Shown here piece after piece: positions 40,301-55,300 of a stretch of 64,000 nucleotides of DNA. The notes below the pieces were generated by a model, which made no database searches, was not told where the DNA came from, and worked only from the letters and a program-made list of their open reading frames with translations. The position numbers and the translations under genes are program-made. The DNA comes from Bacteroidales bacterium. Its GTDB lineage: Bacteria; Bacteroidota; Bacteroidia; Bacteroidales; Marinilabiliaceae. The DNA lies in the NCBI GenBank assembly GCA_017417385.1, contig JAFPZF010000003.1:1-64000 (forward strand), in the 5' to 3' direction. How positions within the stretch are numbered: position 1 is the stretch's first letter; every line of letters starts with the position of its first letter.

Positions 40301-43300
40301 AACGGGGCGGAGACTGACGACCAGGTAGTGAGGACGGCTGGACCGGCGCAGACGACAGACCCGATAGTCTTCAGTGTCAACGACGAGGGCGAGTACTACG
40401 TCACGGCGGAGATGGACGGCGAGTGCTCGAACGGTTCGTCGGGAGTCAAGTTGAACGGAATCTTTACTGTTAAGAAGTACAACGCTAATACGAGGATATC
40501 TGATGCTAACCTTTGTATCAGTGACCTGCCGAGGGCGATCATGATTCACAACTCTGAGGCGAACGTTACTTACTCACTATACAATGCGGCGACGGGCAAT
40601 CAGATGAAGGATGCAGCAGGCAATCCGTATAGTGTCAAGGCGACATCGGACAATTCCGCGAATGCGAAGATTACGATACCTAACACGTTGGGTGAGGGAG
40701 CGTATGTAGTATATGCATTGCGCGATGGATGTTCGATCCCGAAGCAGATTCCTGGTCAGGTGACGCTTGTCAACTCGACGAGTACGCCGAAGAAGATGGT
40801 ACTTTCAGGCAGCACCGAAGAAGGTGGAATCCTCTGTGGTGGTGGCGAGGCATATATATTTGGAGTCTCAGGTGTGTCGCCAGGTGTCACCTACGAGTTG
40901 AGATTTAGGGAGGCTGGCACAAGCACGACGACGACAGTCGACAGTTTCGAGGGAGACAACATCAGTACGACGAGGTATTTCCAGGCACAGGATGCAGCCG
41001 GAGTTTACACAGTAGTATCACTTGCTACATGCGAGACTGTAAGTGGTTCGTTCACAATAGATGATGAGGGAGCTCCGGACGTGGAGTTAGCGGAGACGGG
41101 AACTCATTGTGCAGACGATCAGTTCGGATATACCATCAGGGTGAAGAAACCGAATCCAAATGCTACGTACATATTGTATAAGGACAATGCGGAGGTTAAT
41201 AATTCAAATCCATTGCATGACATCAATGGTAACGATTATGTGCCGAACTATCCGTTTACAGTCTTTGAGAGTGGCAACTATACTGTTAAGGGTAAGAGCC
41301 GTGGTGGATGTATAGCACAGCCTCAGGGAAGTGTAGATGTGATATTGGCAGAGACTCAGGACGGTTTGCAGCTTGTAGCGGAGAAGAAGTCTGGGACGTG
41401 TTATTATAGAATCTCGATCAAGGGAATCAATGGAGCGACGACGCGGACAGGGACAAAGTATCAGTTGTACACGATAGAGAATGGAACCAGGGTTGAGAAG
41501 AGTCTGCCGTTCGTAGGAGATGGGACGAGCAATCAGATACTTGAGGAGAACTTCGAGTTGCCAGAGGAGGGATTGACGCTATATGTATCGGCGGTACCAG
41601 ATGGACTTTCGGCAGGATCTTGTGAGGCGACGTTGAACAGTGTCGTCATACCAGGCAAGCCGACCTCACCGACGATCACAGCGGAGAACAAGTATCATTA
41701 CTATTGCAACAATGACTATGGTGTCGACGTGAAGATACCGTTGCCGAATAATTTTGTCGGAAGCTTCTACTTGTCGAGGGACGAGAACGGGACAGCTATA
41801 GCGAAGAATTCTGCTGGTAATGATTTGGTAGCTAATATAGTACAGAGTCAGACTGGTCAGACGATAACATTCTTTGGAGTGACTGCGGACTACACGGTAG
41901 TTGATCCAGGTCAGCCAACGGAGAGGAGAGTCTATCAGGATACAGAGTACTACCTCATCAATACGGACAATGATGGATGTAAGTCATCTAATCCAAGTTC
42001 GGTAGTAGTGAAGCACTACGACAATGACCCGCTATTGACGTATATAAGGGATGGTCAAGTTGTATGCTCGTCGTTGTTTACGGATGATGAGGAGGTCGTC
42101 ATAGAGTATCAGATACCTGCGGTTAACGAGGCAGAAGGTTATGATTTCTACTTGACAGTCAATGGAGGTACTCAACATTCGAGGGACGAGTTAATAGCGA
42201 GTGGAGAGTTGACGTTGGAGACCACAGGGAAGAAGTGGATATTCAAGTTTGACCCGGACAAATATGGAATCACGAGTGGTCATGTCAACATAGAGGTAGA
42301 CACCAAGTCTGGAGCGAGGCGAGGAGTAGTATGTCATGGGAACACAATCTCGTTTGACATAGAGGCGGCGCCGACGCTTGATGCGACTGAGGTTCAGATC
42401 AATGGTATATCATCGACTTTGACCCAGACAGTTTGTGATGGAGCGCCGATGAAGTATAGTGTCACCCAGACAGGTGATAATGTGACAGCTAATACTGTTT
42501 ACTACTGGTATGACTATGATTGGCAGGCTGGCGACAGCAAGTCGCCAGTCTTCACGACAGGATCTACGTTGAATCATAACTACTCGTTCGAGTATACGAC
42601 ATTGCCGGCGCTTGTCCCGAAGACAGCAAATGGAGATGTCGACGAGAGCAAGATTGCGGCGGACGGGTTCTATCACTTGAAGTATTGGGTTAAGGCAGAC
42701 AAGAGCGGAAGTGACGTATGCTATTCGAAACTCGTACCAGTCGAGATACTCGTAAGGCCAGACAGGACGAAGGTACTTGACGCGACGAACGAGAAGTGGA
42801 ATCTCTGTGAGGACAGTGATCCGGCGAAGCTATCGGACTACTTCTCACAGGGAGGTGACGATCAGAATGCGGCAGGACGATTCTTCATACAGGGCGCAGC
42901 GGACAACACAATATTGTTAAGTGTCGTGCCAGTAAATGGAACGTTCGTGATAGACCCGACAGTGTTCACGCCGACAGGTATAGAGTGGTCGTTGTTTGGG
43001 GAGGAGAAGTATTATAGGACGACGGATCTCACGTATTCAAATCCGTTGACGCCGGGAACCGACTTCGACAAGGAGGCCAACTTCCCGACGAAGGGAACGT
43101 CTGGTTCGGGCAACGACGGCAGCAGGGTAAGTTATTACAACGTATATTATAGGAGTGGAGTCTGCAACACGTTCTTCAAGACCGGAACGTTCAAGGTCTG
43201 GGAGAAGATGTATAAGGATCAGGACTTCATCAATCCAGAGCCGTGCTACTGCACAAATGACGAGATCACAGTTCAGGGATTGTGGTTTTATGGTGGCATG

Positions 43301-46300
43301 AAGTGGGCTCAAGTTCTTGCCAACGGTCAGCTCTGGCCCGACCAGCCGACCGATGACGGCAAGGATTATACGTATACGTTCTCGCCGCTGACGAGGCACA
43401 GAGGGAATGGCAACGGAGTGCCAGTCGTCTTCACGTATCAGGCGGAGGACATCCACGGGTGTACCTACACGCAGACCAAGACCAGCATGCTGTATCAGCC
43501 GGTTGCCAATGAAGTCTTCTTCACGATAGGCAATCTTGACGAGGCATTCGAGCAGGGCTATAGCGAGGACTACTTGTGTCCGGAGGATAACAACCACTAC
43601 ACGTTGACTCCTAAGATCTACAAGTATCAGTACTGGAATGCAGCGGAGGCAGCGACGATACCGCAGGGCATGGAGTACACCATCACTCCTGACCCGAAGT
43701 TCACGACAGGCAAGGCGACGAACGTAGCAGGTACGGCAGACGTCCCATACAGGGCTATGCAGGCAGACCAGAAGATGTTCACCACGGACATCGACGACAC
43801 CAACTATCCGACAGGAACACATAGGAGGGCATATACCAACACGTTAGGTACGACGGCGGGCATCGATGCAACACACAGCAAGTTCACATACGTAGTACCA
43901 TGGGCTACGAGGGAACTTGACATCAATGCTCCGGCCGGGACCATAGTGTCGGTAGTGTCGACCCTCAATCACAGCACGACGAGTGGAACGACCGAGACCG
44001 TACAGATAATCGTCGACGGCTATTACTCGTTCCCGGCATATAACGGAGAGCCACAGGAGTACGTATCGGCAAAGAAGGTCACCGACGCTAAGCTCGTGGC
44101 GCACAACCTATATGCGTTGAAGATAGCGCAGCCTCTTGGTACAGACTACACATATACCTTCTCGGGAGGCAACCATGTCGTCAAGGAGGCGAATGGCACA
44201 TATTCGTTCATTCCGAGCGAGATGGGCGAGGCAGGGTCTATCACCCTCAACGTCATCAACGGCACGACAGACTGTGGTGGCAGCACATGTCGAGGAAGCT
44301 GGACGAGGAACTACAGGATCAAGAGGACACTCCAGCATGACATGAAGAGGAGCTACTGCTCGAGGACAGGAGATGGCACCATAACGTTCGCCGTCAACTA
44401 TCCAAGTAGGAGCTTGACAGTCAGTCAGATGGCGGCCGGCATACAGTCGACAATAGACGGAATCAACGTCCAGAAGACATCGAGGACAGCAGAGAAGGAC
44501 GCAGCAATCCAGGCGTTCAATGCTACATATCATGCAACGATAGCGACAGGCAGTGAGGCGCAGACCCTTGCCAACACAGCCTTGACAGCTGTTGACGTAC
44601 TCCAGAACGAGGTTGACCAGAATGCAGACCTCAATGGGGACGGCAATATCGCTACGCAGGTCGAGGTCAACACCAAGAGACTTGAGGCTACGCAGATGGC
44701 CGATGCGGCTAACGATATATTGTCGGCGGAGAGGGATATCGATGCGTTCGACCAGTCGCTTACGCAGTTGAGTGGCAACTCAGTAGCGAACTACCCGACG
44801 ACAGACGGCTTGTTTGACTACGACTATGGTTATGAGGGACTTGCGGGTGTTGCTACCGTTATCGTCAGGAAAGTAGAGAGCATAGCAGATGATGGCACGA
44901 GGTCATACGACAGTTCATACGGAGTTGGAGGCGAGCTCAATCTCGGCTCGATATCCGATGCTATGCAGACAGCGATGCCGATCATCACGTACGACCAGAA
45001 CGGCATAGGAGCAGTCACATTCCCAGACCTCACGAACCAGACCGGCACGTACACCACATTCTCGTGGGGGTACCAGAACGGTGTCAGTGGAAGGTATGAG
45101 TTCACGTACACCTTCGTACCGGACAATGAGCCAGCGGAGTGTGCGATGACGATGACGTGGGATGTATTCCTCTCGAATGACACAGAGCCATTCGACATCT
45201 ACTATGGTCATACCGTCGAGGGACACACAGCGAAGGCAGAGTTCCCGATCACTTACGGTGATGTACAGACAGAGTGGAAAGACCTCAACGTCAACGGATT
45301 GTGGAACAATGCAGGTAATACACCTGGTGCTACGGACAAAGTTTACTCAGACCCAGACGTAGCGATAGACCTTTGCCGTCAGACCAGTTACACCGACGGA
45401 GCGCTCAGCGCAAAGAACCTCATCAGCTTCATGCCGGAGTCAGTAGCTTCGCCGAGCGACATACCGGGAACCTTCTGGATCCAGGAGCTCAATGCAGGCG
45501 GCACGACACGTAGCGTCCCGACAGAGGAGCCGGCCGGACTCTATGACCCGGAGAACGCAATGTGGAAGATCTGTCCGGAGAACTTCCCGGCGAGTGCATC
45601 TTACTACTCATTGTATACAGACGACGAGCATTTGAAGGCGAACACCACGTATCGACTCATCTACTATGTCGGTTGTGGTAATCCATTCTCGAGGCGTGTA
45701 ATCTTCACCGATGCAACATCTACGAGCATTGCAGTTGACGGAGCGCAGTACAGGAATGGCGTAGCGTACGTCTGCTCGAACAAGAACGAAGTCAAGGACG
45801 GTCTCACCATAGCAGAACTAAACGACCATGTCACGCTGACGTTCTCTGGTAACGGTGTCTCGGGAGGTCACTGGAGCATAAGCCCGAACCTCACGAAGAC
45901 AGAAGAGGGCAAGACATACGAGCTACTGACCGACAAGGGGACAGATAGCCAGGGCAGACCTATAGCATACCTGAACATCAAGGATTACGTCGAGAAGTTG
46001 AAGGGCACCGATAACCCAGAGCTCATCGTAACCTACGCATTCAAGGCAGGACACTGCGAGTATAAGACAGAGAGGTACATATCCATCGTCGACTTCGGTG
46101 CGCCGAGCTTCACCATCTCTGGCACGAACAACGAGACAGACGTCAGAATCTTCTACAGGAGTGAGCAGCAGCAGCACAAGCTCAATCCAGTACATCCGCA
46201 GATAGCCAACAAGGACGTAGCGGGTAGGGGATGGTTCCAGATCACGATGCTTGGTGCGTCGAGTGGCACTAACTACGGACTCTACTTCAGGGCTACCGGA

Positions 46301-49300
46301 GCTGGTCAGGATACAGTAGCAGTCAGCGAGGCGGCAGTACAGAACGTCACATACGACGACACGAAGGGCGAGTTCTTCTTCAACCCGAACCAGCTTGCGC
46401 CGGGCATCTACAACATCAACTATGTCTTCGAGTGCGAGAACAACGACACGTATGGAAGACTCTGCTACAGCAACTTCCTGAAGCAGATCTTCGTAGCGCC
46501 GAGTCACGACATACTTGCCGACAACACAGTCTACTACTGCTATAACTATCTCGATGGGAATGGTTCGATCCAGGACAACTGGGCGAACAACACAGATGCC
46601 GTCGATGTAGTGACGCCAGTCTTGGCATTGCCGAGGCAGAACATCGACCAGGCGAAGTTCGGATATTACACCTTCACGCTGGAGAAGTCGGCAACGGAGG
46701 TATATGATGTAGAGCTAGTCTCTGGGGCGACGACGAACGATCCAGAGATAAGGTACACAGTCGCGACTACGAACAAGATCACCCAGACACCGACACCGTC
46801 GACAGGTTGGACATTGAAGGCGCGACTCAATTTCAAGTATCAGATCTCTAAGGACGGACATTACATCTACGTCAAGAAGGCAGCTGAGGACAAGGATATC
46901 CTTGACCGTGAGAATGACGAGGATGACAACTCCTCACTAGCTTGGACGGGTACGAATGTACTTGACAGCGATCCGAAGCATGCGGACAATGTCAAGAAAG
47001 TCATCCCGTTGACGCAGCCGACGTTTACATTTGACCTCGTACCGGTAGATGCATGCTCGGGACAGGCGAATGGTACAGTCACGATGGCGAACCTCAAGAA
47101 GAACTCAGTCCTCGTCGACGAGTCGACATACGGCACGACAGCATACACGTATACATGGTACAAGACCGACTATACGAATGTTGGAGATGCACAGCCGACG
47201 AATATAGAGAGTGGGCATCGAGTACCAGGAACGTCGTTCGTATATCCGAACGCAGGCAAGGCAGACTACCAGTTGTTGTTGACAGACAATGCGACAGGGT
47301 GCGTCTATAAGAGCACCAATGTTGCGAGGGTAAAGGAGAATGACGCTCCGGACTTCCTCGTCGAGATCAACGAGATGTTCACATGCGGAGACAACAATCT
47401 CGGCATGGCGTCAGTCGTAGCAAGCTATGGTGCGGCAACAGTAACGTTGCCGCAGAACGCAGCATACCAGTGGACGAAGAGCAATGGCAACTCACTGAAT
47501 GCCAACAACCTGAAGGTAGACAATGTCGGCTCTCTTCCAAGCGGAGCTTACGCAGTCAGGGTAGCTGCGGCTGCTCAGGACGGCACAGTCAACATGAGCT
47601 GCTCGAACATCGTAGAGTTCACGATCTACAACTTGCCTGACGTAGTGGCGAAGAGCACGACGAAGGCTGCAAGCTGTAAGGGCAAGGTTGATGGAGAAGC
47701 AGAAGTCATCTTCTCGTATAGGAAGGGACAGGAAGAGACATCAGTAGCATCAGGCAATACGAACATAGCGATATATCATAAGTTCACACCGGACGTCAAG
47801 TTCATCATATTGAAGAGCAGCGACGATGCTCCTGGAGTAGATGGCAACTGGAAGTCCTTTGCAGATATCAACTATTCGATAGACGGCAACGAGGCGAAGT
47901 TGACATACGATGAGACTCCAGGGGAGAATGCTATAGACGACACCAATAGTGGAGAGGTCAAGTATGATGACGGTCAGGACATGACGTCCGGCAAGTTGAC
48001 CATAAAGAACTTGAAGGCAGGGGAGTACACCATCTACTTCAAGTATGCCGACTATCCGTGCATCTATTCCGAGACGTTCACCATAAGTGAGCCGGAGAAG
48101 GCCGTCAAGCTCTTGTCGTACGCAGTCGAGGATGTCAACTGCAATGGTGCAAATGATGGCAAGATACAGGTGACGGCTATGGAGGGCGGTAACGTCTCCA
48201 ATGCCGGACTTGACAACTATTACTACACACTGAAAGATGAGGGTGGCAATGCAAAGACTGCGGAAGGCACGACAGGCTGGTTGTTTAAGCAGTTGGAGCC
48301 GGGCACATACACGTTGACCGTCTCAGATGCACAGACAGACGGTTGCGCAGTCAGCGAGGACATCACCATCTATGAGCCGGGTGCTATCACGCTGAGCACG
48401 CCGGTGGCCGACGCATGCAACTCGACCATCAGGGCCAACGTCAGTGGTGGTTGGAATCTCAACACCAACCAGACCAACCCGAGGGCACATCAGACCCAGT
48501 TCCAACTCTCAGTATGGCAGAAGTCTGGAACAGACTGGTCTCAGGTGACGGCATGGGAGAATGTGGCAGACGGAGTAGACAATGTATTCACCGTCAACTC
48601 GCAGAATGTCACAGAGTACACAGAGTTCAAGGTCAGGTATAGGTCAACCTGGGTTAATACAACAGAGTACACCGTAGATCATCAGAACGAGGACGTCATA
48701 GCATGCGAAGACGAGACGAGCGTATATCTCGAGCCGAGCATCAAGGCACAGCTTGATGGACATACAGACTTCCTCTGTGCGGACAACGAGTTTGAGGATG
48801 CTACAAACGGCACGAAGTCGACAGCGACGATAAAGGCGAGCGCGACCTACGGCGGAAGTGAAAAGCATTTCTACGTATTGTGGAAGGTCAACAATCCAAT
48901 CATCACGAAGGACTTGAGGTATGTCAAGATCACCGAGATGCTGTCGAGCGACGTAGAGCAGACCGACGATCAGGGCAATCGAGTAACCTACAAGCAGGAG
49001 GACGACGGCGTCACGTATACAGCGGATCAGGCAGGCGAGTACGTCAGGGTAGAGAGGACGACCTTGACACCGACATCGCCGACCATGATAGCATCGGCAG
49101 AAGAGAATGCGGTGATTGCGACAGGAGAGACATTGAGGACATCGTCGCATGAGTTCACCGTCGAGAGTGGAAATCCGGGAGTATACTATGTCGAGGTGTA
49201 CAATGCGGACAAGATGGAGAATGCGACATGCTCAGCGCCGACGGAGCAGGTTGAGCTCAAGCAGCCGACCGATCTCCTTGTTGAGGTACGCGACATCCAG

Positions 49301-52300
49301 CCGGACAACGGCGAGGGACATGGCGAGATAGAGATAGCCGCTCCGCAGGAGGGTATAGGCCTCAGCTACAAGTGGGAGTGGTGGAAGATGAATGACACGG
49401 AAACATTCGTAAAGGAGGATGGACTTGACAACATAACGAGAATCTCTGGCATTCAGGTACCGGACAATGGAACGGCGACGTATCAGGTGAAGGTGACGGA
49501 TAGCGAGAAGTGTTACTTCACGAGCAGTGACATCGTAATCTCTGGCAACGGACTTCAGGTTGACACAGCAGTCATCCACAACGCATGTCATGGAGCACAG
49601 GAGGCTACCATCACCCTCATCATAGTCGGCAAGGCGCCGTATAGGGTCAAGCTCGACGACAATGACATAGCAAACGGCACGACAGGTGTCACCAAGTTTG
49701 CAACGTACGACAAGCTGACAGGTACGCTCAAGTATGACAGTGACGAGGAGAAGGGCAACGTCAACTTCACGATTGCTAACCTCGCGAAGGGCAATTACAG
49801 GGTAGCCGTCATCGATGCCAACGACGTCAAGTGGGAGAAGACCATGTACGTCAAGGACCTGAGCAACATAGAGATAGTCGCAGAGGCAGAGTACAACCTG
49901 TGTGCAGAGGGAACAGGCGAGATAGAGGCTAAGATCAAGGGCGGCATACTTGACGCAAGCGACAAGCCTAACTACCAGTGGTATCTGTATAAGGACCAGT
50001 ATGACGGAGCGTACAAGCAGGGTGCAGTAGCGGCAGTCGATGCTGGCGCGACAGACAAAGAGTCGACCATTAAGATAGGCGAGCTCCCGTATGGCAAGTA
50101 CACGTTGAAGGTCTACGACTACAACTCGTTCATGGGTACAGGCACTGCCAACACCGAGAACACGTGTACGGCAGCATTCTCGGAGGTAGAGCTCACGCAG
50201 CTCGAGGCACACCTGACGGCGACAGCGCCAGTCTGCGAGAGCGGCACGAAGGGCTTCATGGAGGTCGGCTACACCAACATGATAGGGACAGCGTCGTTCA
50301 AGTGGTTCTATAAGGGAGATGACACGAGCGTCTTCACATACGGAGCCGAGGTGACAGACGACAATGAGGCCAAGGGGTATAAGCCAATCTGGAAGGATGC
50401 CGACGGCAACTGGGTCAGTGCGGCAGTAGAGAATAGCACAGTGCATAACGGTCTGACGAGCATAACAGACCTGCTGCCAGGTGACTACATCGTCAGGGTC
50501 TACGACTCGGCGAGGAAGAGCAAGCTCGGTGGAGACTCCTGCTACGTCTATGCGCAGATGAGCATAGACTACAAGTACAAGGTAGATTTCGTCGAGATGA
50601 TGGCGATGGAGGAGGAGCGTTGTGCAGGTGACGGCAAGGTATATTCGCCGCTCATCAAGCTCATAGGCTTCGGAGCGACCGACATCGAGAATGCAGAGAT
50701 ATACTGGACAGATCCGAATGGTGCGACGACTACAGTCACCGGTGACGACAAGGTAAGCCATGAGAGGGCTGACGAGTATCGAGTCAAGGCGACGAGACTT
50801 GCCACTCAGACAGAGGACAATGGCGACCCGAAGGCAGTCACGTACACACTGCACGTCAGGATAGGCAGCTGTGAGTTCAGTGAGGACGTAGATGTCAAGG
50901 GTATCAGGACCATAGACTTCAGCTTGAAGTCAGTCGTAGTGAATGGCACGAGCTATACAGAGAATATCTGTGACATCGACAAGAGACAGATACAGGCAGT
51001 AGGTTTCCGTCCGATGGATGGGTACACGTACAATTACACGTGGACTGCGGACTCCGTCGATACCAAGAACACCGAGTTCTTTGACGTATCGAACGTGACA
51101 GTAGATAATGGCACGGGCGAGGCGAGCATCTTGACAGGTGCTGGAGCAGCGAAGAAGGGCGGATGGTACACACTGAAGATAGCTAGGACCGACAATGCAG
51201 CATGCTATGCGACGAGGAGCATCTTCTTGCCATCGGCGATCAAGATAGACACCAAGGCAGTAGAGGCCGTCGCATGCGGTCAGGCTACAGGAAGCATCAT
51301 AGTCGATGCACAGCCGACGTATAGCGACTACGTCAACAAGGAGGATGCGAGTGCTACGCCAGAGAAGAGGACATATACATACTCTTACGAATGGAAGTAT
51401 AGCAGTTCTCAGGATCCGGACGCTACAAGCTTGTCGTACGATGATCTGCCGGCAACGGCGCTCAGTGCCGGCAACGAGCCGAATAAGGTGACAGGTCCGT
51501 CGGGCTGGTATCAGGTATCAGTCTCGATAGTCGACAATGAGGGCGTACTGACGAGCACGAACGGATGTGAGGCTGTTACAAAGGAGATCTTCTTGCCGAC
51601 GAGTGGCGGAATGGAGAATGCCGGACTCGAGTACGACCTCTGCGAGGAGGGTGAGGGCACGCTCTCTGCTAAGCTAAAGGGTGGAGTCAAGACATACACC
51701 AGTGGAACGGCGACTGGCGTCAACTATCACTGGAACCTGTATAAGAAGAACGAGAATGACCCGGCTACCAACTGGGGCGGCACGTTTTTGACCAATGGTG
51801 AGGTCACCTCGGAGGGTACGACTGGCGAGGCGGAGATAAAAGTCAGCGGACTCAGCGAGGGCACTTATAGACTCGTCGTTGCCGACTTCAACTCGAACCC
51901 ATACCCAACCTGGGCTAATACATGCCTATTCACGTTCCCAGAATTCACGCTGACGCAGCTCAGGGTATCGCTTGTAGCAGAGCAGCCGCTGTGCGAGTCG
52001 GGTGACAAGGGACAGTTGTCGGCAGTCATCGAGAATGCGAGTGGCGACATCACATATACGTGGAGCAAGAAGGATGCGACGAGCACATACACAGAAATAA
52101 CAGGTGCAGGCAGTGTCACGAGCCTATCTGACCTCTTGCCGGGCGAGTACAAGGTAGAGGTAACGGATGCCGGCGGCCATAGGGGGACAAGCTGCACGCT
52201 CGAGGCTACCGCAACGCTCGAGTATCAGTATGAGGTCGACACTATGGAGATCCGCACATACGCAGAGATGTGTGCAGGAGACGGTGTCAGGGTACGTCCG

Positions 52301-55300
52301 TACGTCAGGTTCAAGGGCTTCACAGAGGAGCAGGTCAAGGCAGCCGAGATCTACTGGACAGGACCTAACGGATATAGGAAGGCGCTTGAGGGCAGCGACA
52401 AGGTAATGCACAGCAGGGATGACTACTACTATCTCCAGACAGTAGCGTTGCCGACGCAGCTCGATGCAGACAACAAGCCGATAGAGTTGACGTACGAGCT
52501 GCACGTCGAGCATGGACTCGATTGCAGCAGCGTCTTTGACAGGGTGATCAAGGGCATCTCGCCGCTCAGCTTCAGGCTGACGTGTGATGATCCGTGTGCA
52601 ACAGACAGGAAGATCAAGATAGAGGACTTCCCGTACACAGACCTCTCGAACTTCACGTTTGAGTGGCATGCGGACAGTGCAAAGCAGGCAGACATAATGC
52701 CGACGAAGACTACCGAGACCGCTGCAGTGCCTAAGGGTGGATGGTACACGTTGACCATATACAGCAATGCGAACTCGTCTTGCAAGCATACCGAGAGCAT
52801 CTTCTTGCCATCGAAGATCGAGATACATAAGGATCTCGAGTTGAGCAAGCCGGTGACTTGCGGCAATGCCGAGGACGGCGTGATAGTAGTCAATGCTGGT
52901 CCGGTATATCCGAGGTCAGGCTACGCCAACAGTTTTGATGCTGAGGTGACGGCAGACTACACGTATGGCTATAAGTATGAGTGGAAGTATAAGGCAACAT
53001 CGACAGGCACGTTTAATGATCTGCCAGCGAATGCAAGCAGCCCGGCGACGCAGCCGAACAAGGTGACAGGACCTGCGGGCTTCTATCAGGTGACCGTGAC
53101 GATCAACGATCCAAGTGGTGTGATAGGCAATACGAACACGTGTGTAGCGACGGCGGAGTATGAGATGGAGAGCCTTGGAACGAAGGCAGACCTTGCGCAT
53201 ACCGACATCAACAGTTGCTCGGGCGAGGCGCTCGGCACGATTTCTGTACGTCCTCATGGAGGCGAGGAGCCGTATCAGGTACAGGTGAAGATAGCAGGAG
53301 TATCTAATTCGGCACAGTACACGAAGAGCGGCATGGTAGAGAACGACCTGTACACCTTCACTGGTGTGCCGGCAGGAAACTACACCGTCGTCGTAACCGA
53401 CAGCAAGGGATGTGACTACAGTGAAGACGTCGTCATAACGAAGACCAGCGAGCTGACAGTAGAGCCTGTCAACTATATACTTGGCAAGGTAAATGCGACG
53501 CATACCACTAGTGGTGGCGCTACAACTGTTCAGGGAGACGAGACCAGTAATGGTGCTCTCTCGTTGAGGGTCAATGGAGGTTTGGAATATGAGTTCAAGT
53601 CTGGGGACGAGGCAGATTTGTCGGCAGACGGTAAGGAGACAGGCACGAAGACAGGCAAGGGACACAAGTACACGTTCCGCCTGACGAACAGGACGACAGG
53701 CGAGTCTTCGGAGAAGACCATATCGAAGATAGATGCCTCTGCAGCGACGAACTACTATGTCTTGAAGAATTTGAAGGCGGGCGTCTATGACATCGAGGTC
53801 ATCGATGCTAACCCGGCAAGCAACGGACAGTCCTGCAGGGCCAACGTCACGATAGGAGCATCGTTGACGACGACGGGCACACAGGGCAAGACGTGCGAGA
53901 CAGGTGACATAGACGATGCGAAGATCGTCATCAACGTAAGCCACGCAGAGAACCATGAGTTGAACTTCACGATAACCAAGCAATTTACGCTTTCGACAGG
54001 TTCAACGTCTGGAACGATACCACGTTCTTATCAGGTAGCAAATGAAGACTCGGTATTGTTTACGACAGGCGGCACGGCGAACAAGTTGACAGGCGTCGTC
54101 AGCAACACAAGCACGACGACCACGACGGCTACTTTCACAAGTGGCACGAAGAAGATAGAGCCGGGCAACTACTGGGTAATCGTAACCGATGCGTCGTTGA
54201 CCGACAAGTCGTCGGCGACGAAGGCAGGCTTCCTGGCGTCGACGAAGATCACGATAGCAGAGGGCAAGAGCATCACGGCGAGCCTTGCAAGCAAGACCGA
54301 TGCTACGTGCTATGGCAGTACCGATGGAACAGTGACGCTGAACGTCACGAGCAAGGGCATCGACAACTACGGCTTCGACTGGTACAGGCAGGCTGGTGCG
54401 GGCGAGCAGAAGGTCACGACCATCAGCAACACCAGTGGTACCACGTTCCAGAACTTCGGGGCAGGCGTCTATAGGGTACGTGTCTATGACATGAACAATG
54501 CCAACTGCTATGCAGACGTCAATGCAGGATACGAGAAGCAGGTCGGCTCTCCGGCAACGAACAATCCGGACTACATCGAGATAGGTCAGGATCCGGAGAT
54601 AAGGTATGCAATAGAGACCGACAACGCATGTAATGCGGACAGCAGGAAGGTGAAGGTCTACTTCATCGGCGACGAGTTCTTTGAGACATACAAGGCAGAC
54701 GTCGACAAGTATTCGTTCCAGTGGGGTGGTACGGCGGCGATCAAGAATGCCGGCTACGAGTTCAGCAAGACAGCATCTGCAAGCCTGCCGGCGACCGCAG
54801 AACTGCTCTCTGACGGCACGACGAGCGGGTATCTCGTAGGCGAGGTATCCAAGTTGCCGAAGGGCGGAACGCTCACGTTGACAGTCGTCTCCGTAGCTCA
54901 TCCAAGCTGTACGTCGGAGACACAGAGCGTCACGTTGCTTGATCCGTTGACAGCTACGTACAAGGATCAGATAGCAATAGACTACACAGCAAATGGTGGT
55001 GGAGTGACCCTCGTCGCAGGTGGTGGCGCAGGCAGCAACTACTACTACGCATTGTTTGAGGAGGGGAAGCAATATACAAAGGAAGGTAACACTGGCACCG
55101 AGACCATAAGTGCGACGACCGACTTCTCGGTGCTCAGCACAGCATACAGGCAGACGTCGGCAGTCTTCACAGGACTCGAGGCCAAGACATACTACGGTGT
55201 AGTCTTCTCGGACAACACAGCTACGGCATGTCTGGCGAAGACAGGTGCGATCACCTTCTATGCATATACAGGACTTACCGTCGATGCAACAGCGACGCCG

